Assembly: GCF_003815535.1 (NCBI RefSeq)
Contig: NZ_RPFZ01000001.1
Location: 992,001 to 1,056,000 of the forward strand
Origin: Aurantiacibacter spongiae
GTDB taxonomy: Bacteria; Pseudomonadota; Alphaproteobacteria; Sphingomonadales; Sphingomonadaceae
Direction of reading: 5' to 3'
DNA length: 64,000 bases
Shown here one piece after another: positions 50,954 through 58,955 of the stretch. Every line of letters begins with the position of its first letter. Position 1 is the stretch's first letter. A program made the position numbers and the translations under genes. Below the pieces are notes generated by a model. The model was not told where the DNA came from. It made no database searches and was given only the letters and a program-made list of their open reading frames with translations.

Positions 50954-52155
50954 CCAATGCAGCGGCAACCTGCCAGCGCGCGATGGAAGGCGTGGGCTCG
51001 GGCATCGGCTCGTCCCTGCGCGGGGTTGACTGCGCCGCGTCCGAAATGGCGCAAGCCGCCTTCAACCGCCTGTTCAGCGCAGACGGCACATTCGGCCCCG
51101 CCTTGACCATCCTGCTGACATTGTGGATCGCTTTTCTGGGTTTCGGCCTCATCACCGGCCGTACCCGGCTGGGTCTGTCCACGCTCACGCCGCGCATGGT
51201 GACGCTGGTGCTGGTCCTGACCTTCGCCACGAGCTGGGTCGCCTTCCAGAGCGTGTTCTGGAACCTTGCCGTCGGCGCTCCGGACGAAATCGCCACTGTC
51301 CTTATGGGCACCGATGGCAGCGCCACCACGATCTTCGCGGACAAGCTCGACGTGGTGATGCTTTCGCTGATGCAGGCGTCGGGCGATGGGGCGATGGACG
51401 CCAATACCTCGTTCTTCTCTCCGCCGGGATTACTCTGGTCGGGCGGCACCATGCTGCTGCTGGGGACGGTAGGCGTGCTGGCGACCTGCAAGATCGCGCT
51501 TGCCATCCTCATGGGCCTGGGTCCGATCTTCATCGTCCTGGCTCTGTTCACCGCCACCCGCGGGCTGTTCACGGGCTGGTTAAAGGGCGTGGTGATGATG
51601 GCGCTCGCGCCGCTTTTCGCCGTGCTCGGCGGATCGCTGATGCTGGAACTAGCGGTCCCGGTCCTGTCCGGAATCAGCACGGTTGGCGGCAAGATCGACG
51701 TGCGGGCGGCCATGGCCTTCTTCATGATCGGAGCGGTTCATCTGGCGCTGATGTTCATGGTCCTCAAGGTAGCCGCTACCATGGTGAAGGGCTGGAGCGT
51801 GTTCGGCCTGGCTGCCAATGACAGGGCGGACGAACGCGGCGGTCCCGACTTCGCTGCGTCGCAGACCAGCGCGTTCGCGCGCGGTGCTTCTGACCCTCGC
51901 GGGCTCCCATTGCCTGCGTCGGAGCGGGCAGCGGGCGCCGCGTCCATCGCACGCCGCGACATCCGCGTGCCTGCCGCAACACCGGTTGCTGCCAACGACA
52001 GCGGGCCGGGTCATTCGACAAGTCGCGAAACGCGCCTTGTCAGCGCAGGGTCATCTCGAAACGGCGATAGCGATGCGAAAGCCGCCGTCAGCCGGGTGCG
52101 GGGGGTGGGCAGCCGCTTCAAGTCCGCGCCAGTCCGATCAACGGAGAAATTCTGA
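50950..52155 (+). CDS. virB6: Type IV secretion channel protein VirB6/TrbL
   Basis: The 401-residue protein has at least five membrane helices (for example ALTILLTLWIAFLGFGLITG and LLLGTVGVLATCKIALAIL) and a central large periplasmic loop, the VirB6 plan. The C-terminal ~100 residues are a hydrophilic Ser/Arg-rich tail. It overlaps virB4 and virB9 starts, so translation is coupled. Confidence 0.88.
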   Translation: MTNAAATCQRAMEGVGSGIGSSLRGVDCAASEMAQAAFNRLFSADGTFGPALTILLTLWIAFLGFGLITGRTRLGLSTLTPRMVTLVLVLTFATSWVAFQSVFWNLAVGAPDEIATVLMGTDGSATTIFADKLDVVMLSLMQASGDGAMDANTSFFSPPGLLWSGGTMLLLGTVGVLATCKIALAILMGLGPIFIVLALFTATRGLFTGWLKGVVMMALAPLFAVLGGSLMLELAVPVLSGISTVGGKIDVRAAMAFFMIGAVHLALMFMVLKVAATMVKGWSVFGLAANDRADERGGPDFAASQTSAFARGASDPRGLPLPASERAAGAASIARRDIRVPAATPVAANDSGPGHSTSRETRLVSAGSSRNGDSDAKAAVSRVRGVGSRFKSAPVRSTEKF

Positions 52156-52952
52156 TGCATCGCCAGTCCCTGTTCACCGCCTGCGCCGCCGTCGCGATGA
52201 TCGCGGGCCCGCTGGCCGCACCTGCCGCCGCGGACGATCCGCGCATGGTCGAACGTCTCTACGACCCGGGTCAGGTGGTGCGGGTGGAGGGCAAGGTGAA
52301 CGTGCAATCGACCATTCGCTTCGGCGAGGGCGAGGCGATCGAAAACGTCGCCATCGGCGATTCGACCGCCTGGCAAGTGACCCCCAACCGCCGCGCCAAT
52401 CTGTTGTTCGTCAAGCCGCTGGAACCGCGCGCCAGCACGAACATGACCGTCGTCACAAACCGCCGCACCTATCTGTTCGATCTGGTGGCGACGCCGAACA
52501 TGCGCAACCCGCTCTACATGCTGACCTTCACCTACCCGGTCGAGCTGCAGCCTGTTGAGGAACCCCGGATGGCCGAAGCGCGAAACCCCGGGGTGCTACC
52601 CAATGCGGTAGAGGTCGCCGCGGCGAACGACGACTACGCCGTGGTCGATCCTGCCAGCCTTAACTTCGACTGGTCCAGCGAGGGCGACGCTTCGCTCCTG
52701 CCCGAGGAAGTCTATGACGATGGCAACGCGACCTTCCTCGCCTGGCCGGTAGGCACGCCCATGCCTGCCATACTGGTGAAAGATCACGAGGGTACCGAGG
52801 GGCCTGTCAACTTCGCGGTGCGCGGGGACACGATCGTCCTCGACCTGGTGCCGCGGGAAATCATCCTGCGCAGCGGCGACAACGCCGCGACGCTCGTCAA
52901 CAACGGCACACCCAGCGCCACCACCGCCGACGGCACGGCCCGCGGCGCCTGA
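52155..52952 (+). CDS. virB9: Type IV secretion outer-membrane core protein VirB9/TrbG
   Basis: The 265-residue protein has a signal peptide (ending APAAA) and the VirB9 N-domain (RLYDPGQVVRVEGKVNVQST, TVVTNRRTYLFDL) and C-domain (ATFLAWPVGTPMPAILVKD and later VLDLVPREIILRSGD). VirB9 with VirB10 forms the core ring. No VirB7-like lipoprotein precedes it. It overlaps the virB6 stop (TGATG). Confidence 0.92.
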   Translation: MHRQSLFTACAAVAMIAGPLAAPAAADDPRMVERLYDPGQVVRVEGKVNVQSTIRFGEGEAIENVAIGDSTAWQVTPNRRANLLFVKPLEPRASTNMTVVTNRRTYLFDLVATPNMRNPLYMLTFTYPVELQPVEEPRMAEARNPGVLPNAVEVAAANDDYAVVDPASLNFDWSSEGDASLLPEEVYDDGNATFLAWPVGTPMPAILVKDHEGTEGPVNFAVRGDTIVLDLVPREIILRSGDNAATLVNNGTPSATTADGTARGA

Positions 52953-52976
52953 CAACGGCAAACGGAGCACAGCTTC

Positions 52977-54155
52977 ATGAAACTCGCAATGCGCCTTCCT
53001 GAGACGACGCGACAGGCCGCGGCGAACGATGCCGACCCGCGCGATAGCGAATCGACCGAGATCATAGATCTGGCCAGCCGCACGTCCTATCCGGCGGTCG
53101 CCAATCGCAAGGGCAGGTCCGACGCGCTTGGTCTTGCCGCCGGCGTTGGCTTCGTCGCCCTGCTCGGTGCGGCTACCTTGTGGGGACTGAACGCGAGCCG
53201 GATGAAGGAAGAGACCGCCCCGGGCGACGGCGCTGTGCAGACCGCGTCCGTCGACCATTCCGCGCAGACCCAGGCCGGGTACGCTCCGACGCTTATTGAC
53301 GATCTTCCGGGTGCAGACGAGGGCACCGCGGGGGGATACGGTCCCGTTGCCGACCCGGCGCCCAGCCCCGTGCTGGCGCGCGAACCCGGCGGTCAGCCCG
53401 GCTACAACCCGACCGCCAATCCCTATTCCTCGCCCACGCTGGTCTTCGACGGCGGGACCGCGCCGACCAGCGCGGCAAACGCTGCTGCAGCAGCCGAGCA
53501 AGCGATGGCCACGACGCCCGAAGGCAGCGTCGTTCCGGGCGGCGGCGCAGCAGGCGAGTTCGCGGCTCGCGTCGGCGGTGTCGGGGGCGGTCCCGCGATC
53601 GCACGACGCGACGTCAATCCCGCGACCACGGTGACGCAGGGAACGATGATCCCCGCCATTCTCGAAACCGCGATCAACACCGACGTGCCCGGGTTCGTCC
53701 GGGCGGTGGTCAGTCAGGATGTGCGCAGCTTCGACGGCAGCCGGGTTCTTATCCCGCGCTCCAGCCGTCTGGTCGGTCAGTACCAGTCCGGATTGCAGGC
53801 CGGTCAGCGCCGGGCCTACGTCATTTGGACGCGGGTCATCCGCCCGGACGGGGTTACAGTCAGCCTGCAGAGCCCCGCCACCAGTTTCGATGGCACCGCC
53901 GGGTTGCGGGGCGACGTCGACAGCCATTTCTTCTCGCGCTTTGGTTCGGCCATGCTGCTTTCGGTCATCGGCGGCCTGTCAAACCTTGCCACCGGCGGCG
54001 CGTCGGTGGTGCTGGGTGGCGGGCAGAGTGCCGCGAACACCGCGCTTCAGCAGGACGGTCAGCGTTCGCCGACAGTCCGCGTGCGGATGGGTGAACCGAT
54101 CCGCGTCTATACCGCCCGCGACCTCGACTTCGGGCAGGCGCCGCGCGCCCGCTGA
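52977..54155 (+). CDS. virB10: Type IV secretion core protein VirB10/TrbI
   Basis: The 392-residue protein has a short cytoplasmic N-terminus, one membrane helix (LGLAAGVGFVALLGAATLWG), a Pro/Ala/Gly-rich region and the C-terminal TrbI beta-barrel with QGTMIPAILETAINTDVPG, SRLVGQYQSGL and VWTRVIRPDG. It spans inner and outer membranes in known systems. It lies 7 nt before virB11. Confidence 0.94.
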   Translation: MKLAMRLPETTRQAAANDADPRDSESTEIIDLASRTSYPAVANRKGRSDALGLAAGVGFVALLGAATLWGLNASRMKEETAPGDGAVQTASVDHSAQTQAGYAPTLIDDLPGADEGTAGGYGPVADPAPSPVLAREPGGQPGYNPTANPYSSPTLVFDGGTAPTSAANAAAAAEQAMATTPEGSVVPGGGAAGEFAARVGGVGGGPAIARRDVNPATTVTQGTMIPAILETAINTDVPGFVRAVVSQDVRSFDGSRVLIPRSSRLVGQYQSGLQAGQRRAYVIWTRVIRPDGVTVSLQSPATSFDGTAGLRGDVDSHFFSRFGSAMLLSVIGGLSNLATGGASVVLGGGQSAANTALQQDGQRSPTVRVRMGEPIRVYTARDLDFGQAPRAR

Positions 54156-54162
54156 CCGGTCG

Positions 54163-55179
54163 ATGAGCGCCGGGGTCCATGAGCTGACGGAGGCGACGGT
54201 CGCCGAAGACTTGCCGCAGGTACCCAGCGGTTCGGTCTATCTCGACGCCTATCTCGCGCCGTTCCGCGAATGGCTCGACCGCGATACCGTTACCGAAATT
54301 CTGGTCAATCGGCCGGGCGAAATGTGGGTGGAGGACGCTGCCAGCCCCGGCATGACGCGAGTGGAATTGCCGGCGGTGGACGACAAGCTGGTCCAGCGTC
54401 TCGCAGAGCAGGTTGCCCGCATCAGCCATCAGGGTATCAATCGCGAACATCCGCTTCTCGGCGCGACCCTGCCCGACGGCGCGCGCATCCAGTTCTGCGG
54501 GCCGCCCGCCACGCGGCGACACTGGGCGATGGCGATACGCCGTCACCGCCGGCTCGACCTTCCCCTGGATGCCTACGATTCCGGTCCGCTGAAACCAAGG
54601 GACGAGGCGGAGATGCCCGATCCGGTGCAGCAACCCGTTCCCTTTCTCCGCGCCGCCATCGCAGCCCGCAAGACCATTCTCATTTCAGGCGGCACCAGTA
54701 CCGGGAAAACGACCTTCCTCAACGCAATGCTCGGTGAAATTCCTCGCGACGAACGTGTCGTGCTGGTCGAGGATACGCCCGAACTGCGGCTGCCGGGTGC
54801 CAATGGAGTCGGCCTGGTGGCGGTCAAGGGAGAGCTGGGAGAGGCCAAGGTCGGTCCGAACGAATTGCTGCAATCGGCCTTGCGCCTCAGGCCCGATCGT
54901 ATCGTTCTGGGGGAATTGCGCGGAGCGGAAAGCGTCAGCTTCCTGCGCGCCATCAATACCGGCCACCCGGGAAGTTTCTCCACGATCCACGCCAATTCGC
55001 TACGCGGGGCGCTGGAGCAGCTCTCGCTGATGGTCATGCAGACCGGAATCGGTCTGACCCGGAGCGACACCATCGCCTATGCCGCCAACGTCATAGACGT
55101 GATCGTACAGCTCGAACGCAACGATGGCAGGCGTGGGATAGCGGCGATCGCGCGCTCGGCAGACATCGCCGAGGCTTGA
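54163..55179 (+). CDS. virB11: Type IV secretion ATPase VirB11
   Basis: The 338-residue protein has the VirB11 N-domain (EWLDRDTVTEILVNRPGEMWVE) and a RecA-like C-domain with Walker A SGGTSTGKTTFLN, an Asp box VLVEDTPELRLP and the His-box region TGHPGSFSTIHANS. It forms hexamers at the inner membrane. ATG 54163 is chosen; the upstream frame overlaps virB10. It is the last T4SS gene here. Confidence 0.95.
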   Translation: MSAGVHELTEATVAEDLPQVPSGSVYLDAYLAPFREWLDRDTVTEILVNRPGEMWVEDAASPGMTRVELPAVDDKLVQRLAEQVARISHQGINREHPLLGATLPDGARIQFCGPPATRRHWAMAIRRHRRLDLPLDAYDSGPLKPRDEAEMPDPVQQPVPFLRAAIAARKTILISGGTSTGKTTFLNAMLGEIPRDERVVLVEDTPELRLPGANGVGLVAVKGELGEAKVGPNELLQSALRLRPDRIVLGELRGAESVSFLRAINTGHPGSFSTIHANSLRGALEQLSLMVMQTGIGLTRSDTIAYAANVIDVIVQLERNDGRRGIAAIARSADIAEA

Positions 55180-55260
55180 CCCGCGCGCCACATGGTTGTC
55201 ATCTGACGGGACCAAACGGTGACCAGACCCGTTGTCAGACGTCACCAGTCGAGCGTTCCG

Positions 55261-57426
55261 ATGAGCACCGTTCCCGTTCCCGCACCTGTTCCCACCAGCA
55301 CCGATCCCGACGCGCTCACGCTGCAACAGCGATACTTCAACCGCGAATTAAGCTGGCTCGCCTTCAACGACCGCGTATTGGAGGAGGCGACGCGACTCGA
55401 TTACCCGCCGCTCGAGCGGCTGCGCTTCCTGTCCATTTCGGGCAGCAATCTCGACGAGTTCATGATGATCCGCGTCGCCGGACTTGCGGGGCAGGTTCGT
55501 ACCGGCGTTGCGGAAACGTCGATCGATGGGCGTACCCCGCGCCAGCAGCTCGCTGCCATCAACCAGCGCTTGCGCGAGCTTGAGGCCAAGCAGCAAAGGG
55601 CCCTGCTCGACCTGTGCCCGCTGCTGGAAGAAGCCGGCATCCACATAAGGGGCGAGGACCGGATCGACGACGGGGCGGAGGAATGGCTGCGCCAGTACTT
55701 CATCGATTCGATCATGCCGGTCATAACTCCGCAGGCGATCGATCCCGGCCATCCCTTTCCCTTCGTTGCGAACATGGGAATCGGCGCGCTTTTCAACCTG
55801 ACGCGAGAGAGCGATGGCAGCGCGCTCGTTGAAATGGTGCTGATACCATCCGCCCTGCCGCGCTTCATCAGAATTCCGGGCGAAGATGCGACCTATGTCG
55901 CGATCGAGCGGCTGGTCTGTCGTTATGCCGAACTGCTCTTCCCTGGATTCCGCGTGAACGGCGACGGTGTGTTCCGCGTACTGCGCGATAGCGACATCGA
56001 GGTGGAAGAGGAGGCAGAGGATCTGGTGCGCTTCTTCCGTAGCGCGATCCAGCGCCGCCGCCGCGGCCAGGTCATCGCGCTGGAGATCGACGAGAGTTTC
56101 GATCCCGAAGCCGAGGAATTGCTGCGCGACAAGCTGGGGCTCGAACAGGCGTTCGTGACCAAAACCGAGGGGATGCTGGGTATCGCGGGCCTGGATTGCG
56201 TGGTCGCCGAAGATCGCCCCGACCTCAAGTTCACGTCCTACTCGCCGCGCTTTCCCGAACGCATCATGGAACACGATGGCGACGCATTTGCCGCCATCGG
56301 GGAAAAGGACATCGTCATCCACCACCCGTACGAAAGTTTCGAGGTGGTGGTCGATTTCCTCCGTCAGGCCGCCCGCGATCCCAAGGTCATTTCCATCAAG
56401 CAGACGCTCTATCGCGCGGGTCAGCAATCGCCTGTGATCAGCGCCCTGTGCGCCGCGGCGGAAGCGGGGAAGTCGGTGACGGCAGTCGTCGAACTGAAGG
56501 CTCGTTTCGACGAGGAGCAGAACCTTAAATGGGCGGGAGAGCTGGAACGCTCCGGCGTGCAGGTCATCTACGGTTTCGTCGACTGGAAGACCCATGCCAA
56601 GGTCTCCATGATCGTGCGCGAGGAAGAAGGCGGGTATCGCACCTACTGCCATTTCGGCACCGGCAACTACCATCCGCTTACCGCGAAAATCTATACCGAC
56701 CTGTCCTACTTCACCGCCGATCCGGCGGTGGGACGCGACGCGGCCAAGCTGTTCAATTTCGTTACCGGCTACGTCCGCCCGCAAAAGCTCGAACAGCTCG
56801 CGATCAGTCCGGTGAACATGCTGGAAGTCCTCCAGGCCGACATCGAGCGCGAAATCGGCTTCGCCCGCGAAGGCAGGCCCGCCGCGATCTGGGCAAAGAT
56901 GAACTCGCTCACCGAACAGGGCATGATCGATCTGCTGTACGATGCCAGCCAGGCGGGGGTGCAGATCACGCTTGTCGTGCGCGGCATCTGCTGCCTTCGT
57001 CCCGGCGTTCCCGGCCTGTCGGAGAACATCCGCGTGAAGTCGATCATCGGCCGTTTTCTCGAGCATAGCCGGATCTATGCGTTCGGCGGGGGGGAAGAAC
57101 TGCCCGGCGACAAGGCCCGTGTCTACATCTCGAGTGCCGACCTGATGGATCGCAACTTGCACCGGCGCGTCGAATACCTTCTCCCGATAGAGAATGCGAC
57201 CGTTCACGATCAGGTGCTGGAGCAGGTGTTGCTCGCCAATCTTCTCGATACCGGGCAGAGCTGGCTGCTGGACGGGGAAACGGGGGAATACGAGCGCATG
57301 ACGCATGACGCCGAAGGCTTCAACTGCCACGATTACTTCATGACCAACCCGTCACTCTCCGGGCGCGGCGATGCGTTGAAGGACAGCCGCGTGCCGGATC
57401 TGTCGCTACGCAAGGGAGCGATATGA
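55261..57426 (+). CDS. ppk: Polyphosphate kinase 1
   Basis: The 721-residue protein has PPK1 motifs: RYFNRELSWLAFNDRVLEEA, ISGSNLDEFMMIRVAGL, the two phospholipase-D-like His motifs IKQTLYRAG and THAKVSMIVREE/CHFGTGNYH (autophosphorylated His in the latter region) and SSADLMDRNLHRRVEYL. It makes polyphosphate from ATP. ATG 55261 is chosen over GTG 55219, though neither has a strong ribosome site. The stop overlaps ppx as ATGA. Confidence 0.97.
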   Translation: MSTVPVPAPVPTSTDPDALTLQQRYFNRELSWLAFNDRVLEEATRLDYPPLERLRFLSISGSNLDEFMMIRVAGLAGQVRTGVAETSIDGRTPRQQLAAINQRLRELEAKQQRALLDLCPLLEEAGIHIRGEDRIDDGAEEWLRQYFIDSIMPVITPQAIDPGHPFPFVANMGIGALFNLTRESDGSALVEMVLIPSALPRFIRIPGEDATYVAIERLVCRYAELLFPGFRVNGDGVFRVLRDSDIEVEEEAEDLVRFFRSAIQRRRRGQVIALEIDESFDPEAEELLRDKLGLEQAFVTKTEGMLGIAGLDCVVAEDRPDLKFTSYSPRFPERIMEHDGDAFAAIGEKDIVIHHPYESFEVVVDFLRQAARDPKVISIKQTLYRAGQQSPVISALCAAAEAGKSVTAVVELKARFDEEQNLKWAGELERSGVQVIYGFVDWKTHAKVSMIVREEEGGYRTYCHFGTGNYHPLTAKIYTDLSYFTADPAVGRDAAKLFNFVTGYVRPQKLEQLAISPVNMLEVLQADIEREIGFAREGRPAAIWAKMNSLTEQGMIDLLYDASQAGVQITLVVRGICCLRPGVPGLSENIRVKSIIGRFLEHSRIYAFGGGEELPGDKARVYISSADLMDRNLHRRVEYLLPIENATVHDQVLEQVLLANLLDTGQSWLLDGETGEYERMTHDAEGFNCHDYFMTNPSLSGRGDALKDSRVPDLSLRKGAI

Positions 57427-58955
57427 TCGCTTCGGCAAAGCGAGACCTTCGCCTGAAGCATGACGGACCGCAGCGGGCGGTCATCGATATCGGCTCCAAT
57501 ACCGTGCGCCTGGTGGTCTATTCCGGTCCGCCCCGGGCACCTGCGGTTTGGCTTAACGAAAAGGTCACCGCCCGCCTGGGGCGCGATCTCGCGACGACCG
57601 GACGAATACCGGAGGACGCGCGAGAGTTGGCGCTGGCCGGTCTTGCGCGCTTTGCTCTCATCTGCCGCGATATCGGCGTCGCCGATGTCCAGACCGTGGC
57701 CACCGCTGCTACGCGGGACGCCTGCAACGGTCCTGCCTTCGTCGAGTCGGTCGAGAAGCTGGGTCTCGATGTGCGAGTCCTTACCGGAGAGGAGGAGGCG
57801 GAAGCCAGCGCTTACGGTGTAATCGGCGGTTTCCCAGGCGCGCGCGGCGTTGTCGCTGACCTTGGCGGCGGCAGTCTGGAGCTTGTCGCCATCGAGAACG
57901 GTAAAACCTCACACGGCGTCAGCCTGCCGCTCGGCACGCTACGCCTGCCAGCACTCAGGGAACGCGGTCCAACCGAATTCCGCAAGGCGGTGAAGAAAGA
58001 CCTGACCCGCGCCGACTGGGCGCGACATCACGACGGTCCCCTCTACATGGTCGGCGGCACGTGGCGCGCCCTGGCAACCTTCGCCATGCACAAGTCTGCC
58101 TATCCCCTTACCGATCCGCAGGCGTTCACGCTGCGTGTGGACGAGGCCGAAAAAATCGCCCGCAAACTCGAGAAGGCGGACCCGAACAAGCTCGAGGACA
58201 TACCAGGCATCTCGTCCTCGCGCGCTGCCGGCCTGCCGGATGCCGCGGCCATGCTCCGCCCGCTGTTGAAGGCGCTTAGACCCGATGGGCTAGTCTTCTC
58301 TTCCTGGGGGCTGCGCGAGGGTCTGTTATACCGCTCTCTCGATCCGCTGGTAGCGCAACGCGACCCCCTGTTGGCCGCGATTGCTCATTTCACCGAACCG
58401 CGCGGGGCAAGCATGTCGCATGCTACCCAGATTGCCGCCTGGACGAGCGAGGCTGCTCGCGGTGGGGAGCGCACGCATGAAGGCGAGGAGCGGCTTCGAC
58501 TGGCGGCGATGATGCTGGCAATGGCCCAGATGCGGCTCGAGCCGAACATGCGGCTGGCGCACAGTTTCGACTGGGCCATGGAAAAGCGCTGGCTGGGCCT
58601 TTCTCACCGTGGTCGGGCCCTGATCGGCGCGGCCCTGCGCGGGGCGTGCGGCAACCCCGAGCCGACCGATGCGCTGAACCTGCTGGCCAGCGGCAAGTCC
58701 CTGCGCGAAGCCGCCGGCTGGGGACTCGCGTTCCGTTTGTGCCGCAGGCTTGGCGCGGGGTCGCGCGCCTCCTTGCTGACCAGCAGGCTCAATCGAAGTG
58801 ATGATGCGCTGACGTTGTGGATCGAGCCAGAGCGGATGGAACTCGTCTCGGACATTGTGAAAAGCGAACTGGCGACCCTTGCGGAGTGGCTCGACCTCGA
58901 CTGGCGGATCGAGGAAGGCGTGCCAGCGCATGGAGCGGAAGGTCAGAACCCGTAG
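57423..58955 (+). CDS. ppx: Exopolyphosphatase / Ppx-GppA family
   Basis: The 510-residue protein has the Ppx N-terminal ASKHA domain (AVIDIGSNTVRLVVY, TAATRDACNG, LTGEEEAEASAYG, VVADLGGGSLELVAI) and a C-terminal helical region with HD-like features. It degrades polyphosphate or hydrolyses pppGpp. It is translationally coupled to ppk (ATGA). The 3' end overlaps the convergent TonB receptor gene by 13 nt. Confidence 0.95.
   Translation: MIASAKRDLRLKHDGPQRAVIDIGSNTVRLVVYSGPPRAPAVWLNEKVTARLGRDLATTGRIPEDARELALAGLARFALICRDIGVADVQTVATAATRDACNGPAFVESVEKLGLDVRVLTGEEEAEASAYGVIGGFPGARGVVADLGGGSLELVAIENGKTSHGVSLPLGTLRLPALRERGPTEFRKAVKKDLTRADWARHHDGPLYMVGGTWRALATFAMHKSAYPLTDPQAFTLRVDEAEKIARKLEKADPNKLEDIPGISSSRAAGLPDAAAMLRPLLKALRPDGLVFSSWGLREGLLYRSLDPLVAQRDPLLAAIAHFTEPRGASMSHATQIAAWTSEAARGGERTHEGEERLRLAAMMLAMAQMRLEPNMRLAHSFDWAMEKRWLGLSHRGRALIGAALRGACGNPEPTDALNLLASGKSLREAAGWGLAFRLCRRLGAGSRASLLTSRLNRSDDALTLWIEPERMELVSDIVKSELATLAEWLDLDWRIEEGVPAHGAEGQNP

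Noticed and set aside
48473-50968. 831-codon minus-strand open frame opposite virB4
   Set aside because: virB4 has Walker A and B motifs and coupled neighbours; the antisense frame shows no domain and no ribosome site.
55180-55260. Pho-like half sites (TTGTCAT, TTGTCAG) before ppk
   Set aside because: No second 7-mer lies at the required 4-nt spacing, so I do not call a box.
55348-57330. 660-codon minus-strand open frame opposite ppk
   Set aside because: PPK1 motifs are complete on the plus strand; the antisense frame is a codon-bias artefact.
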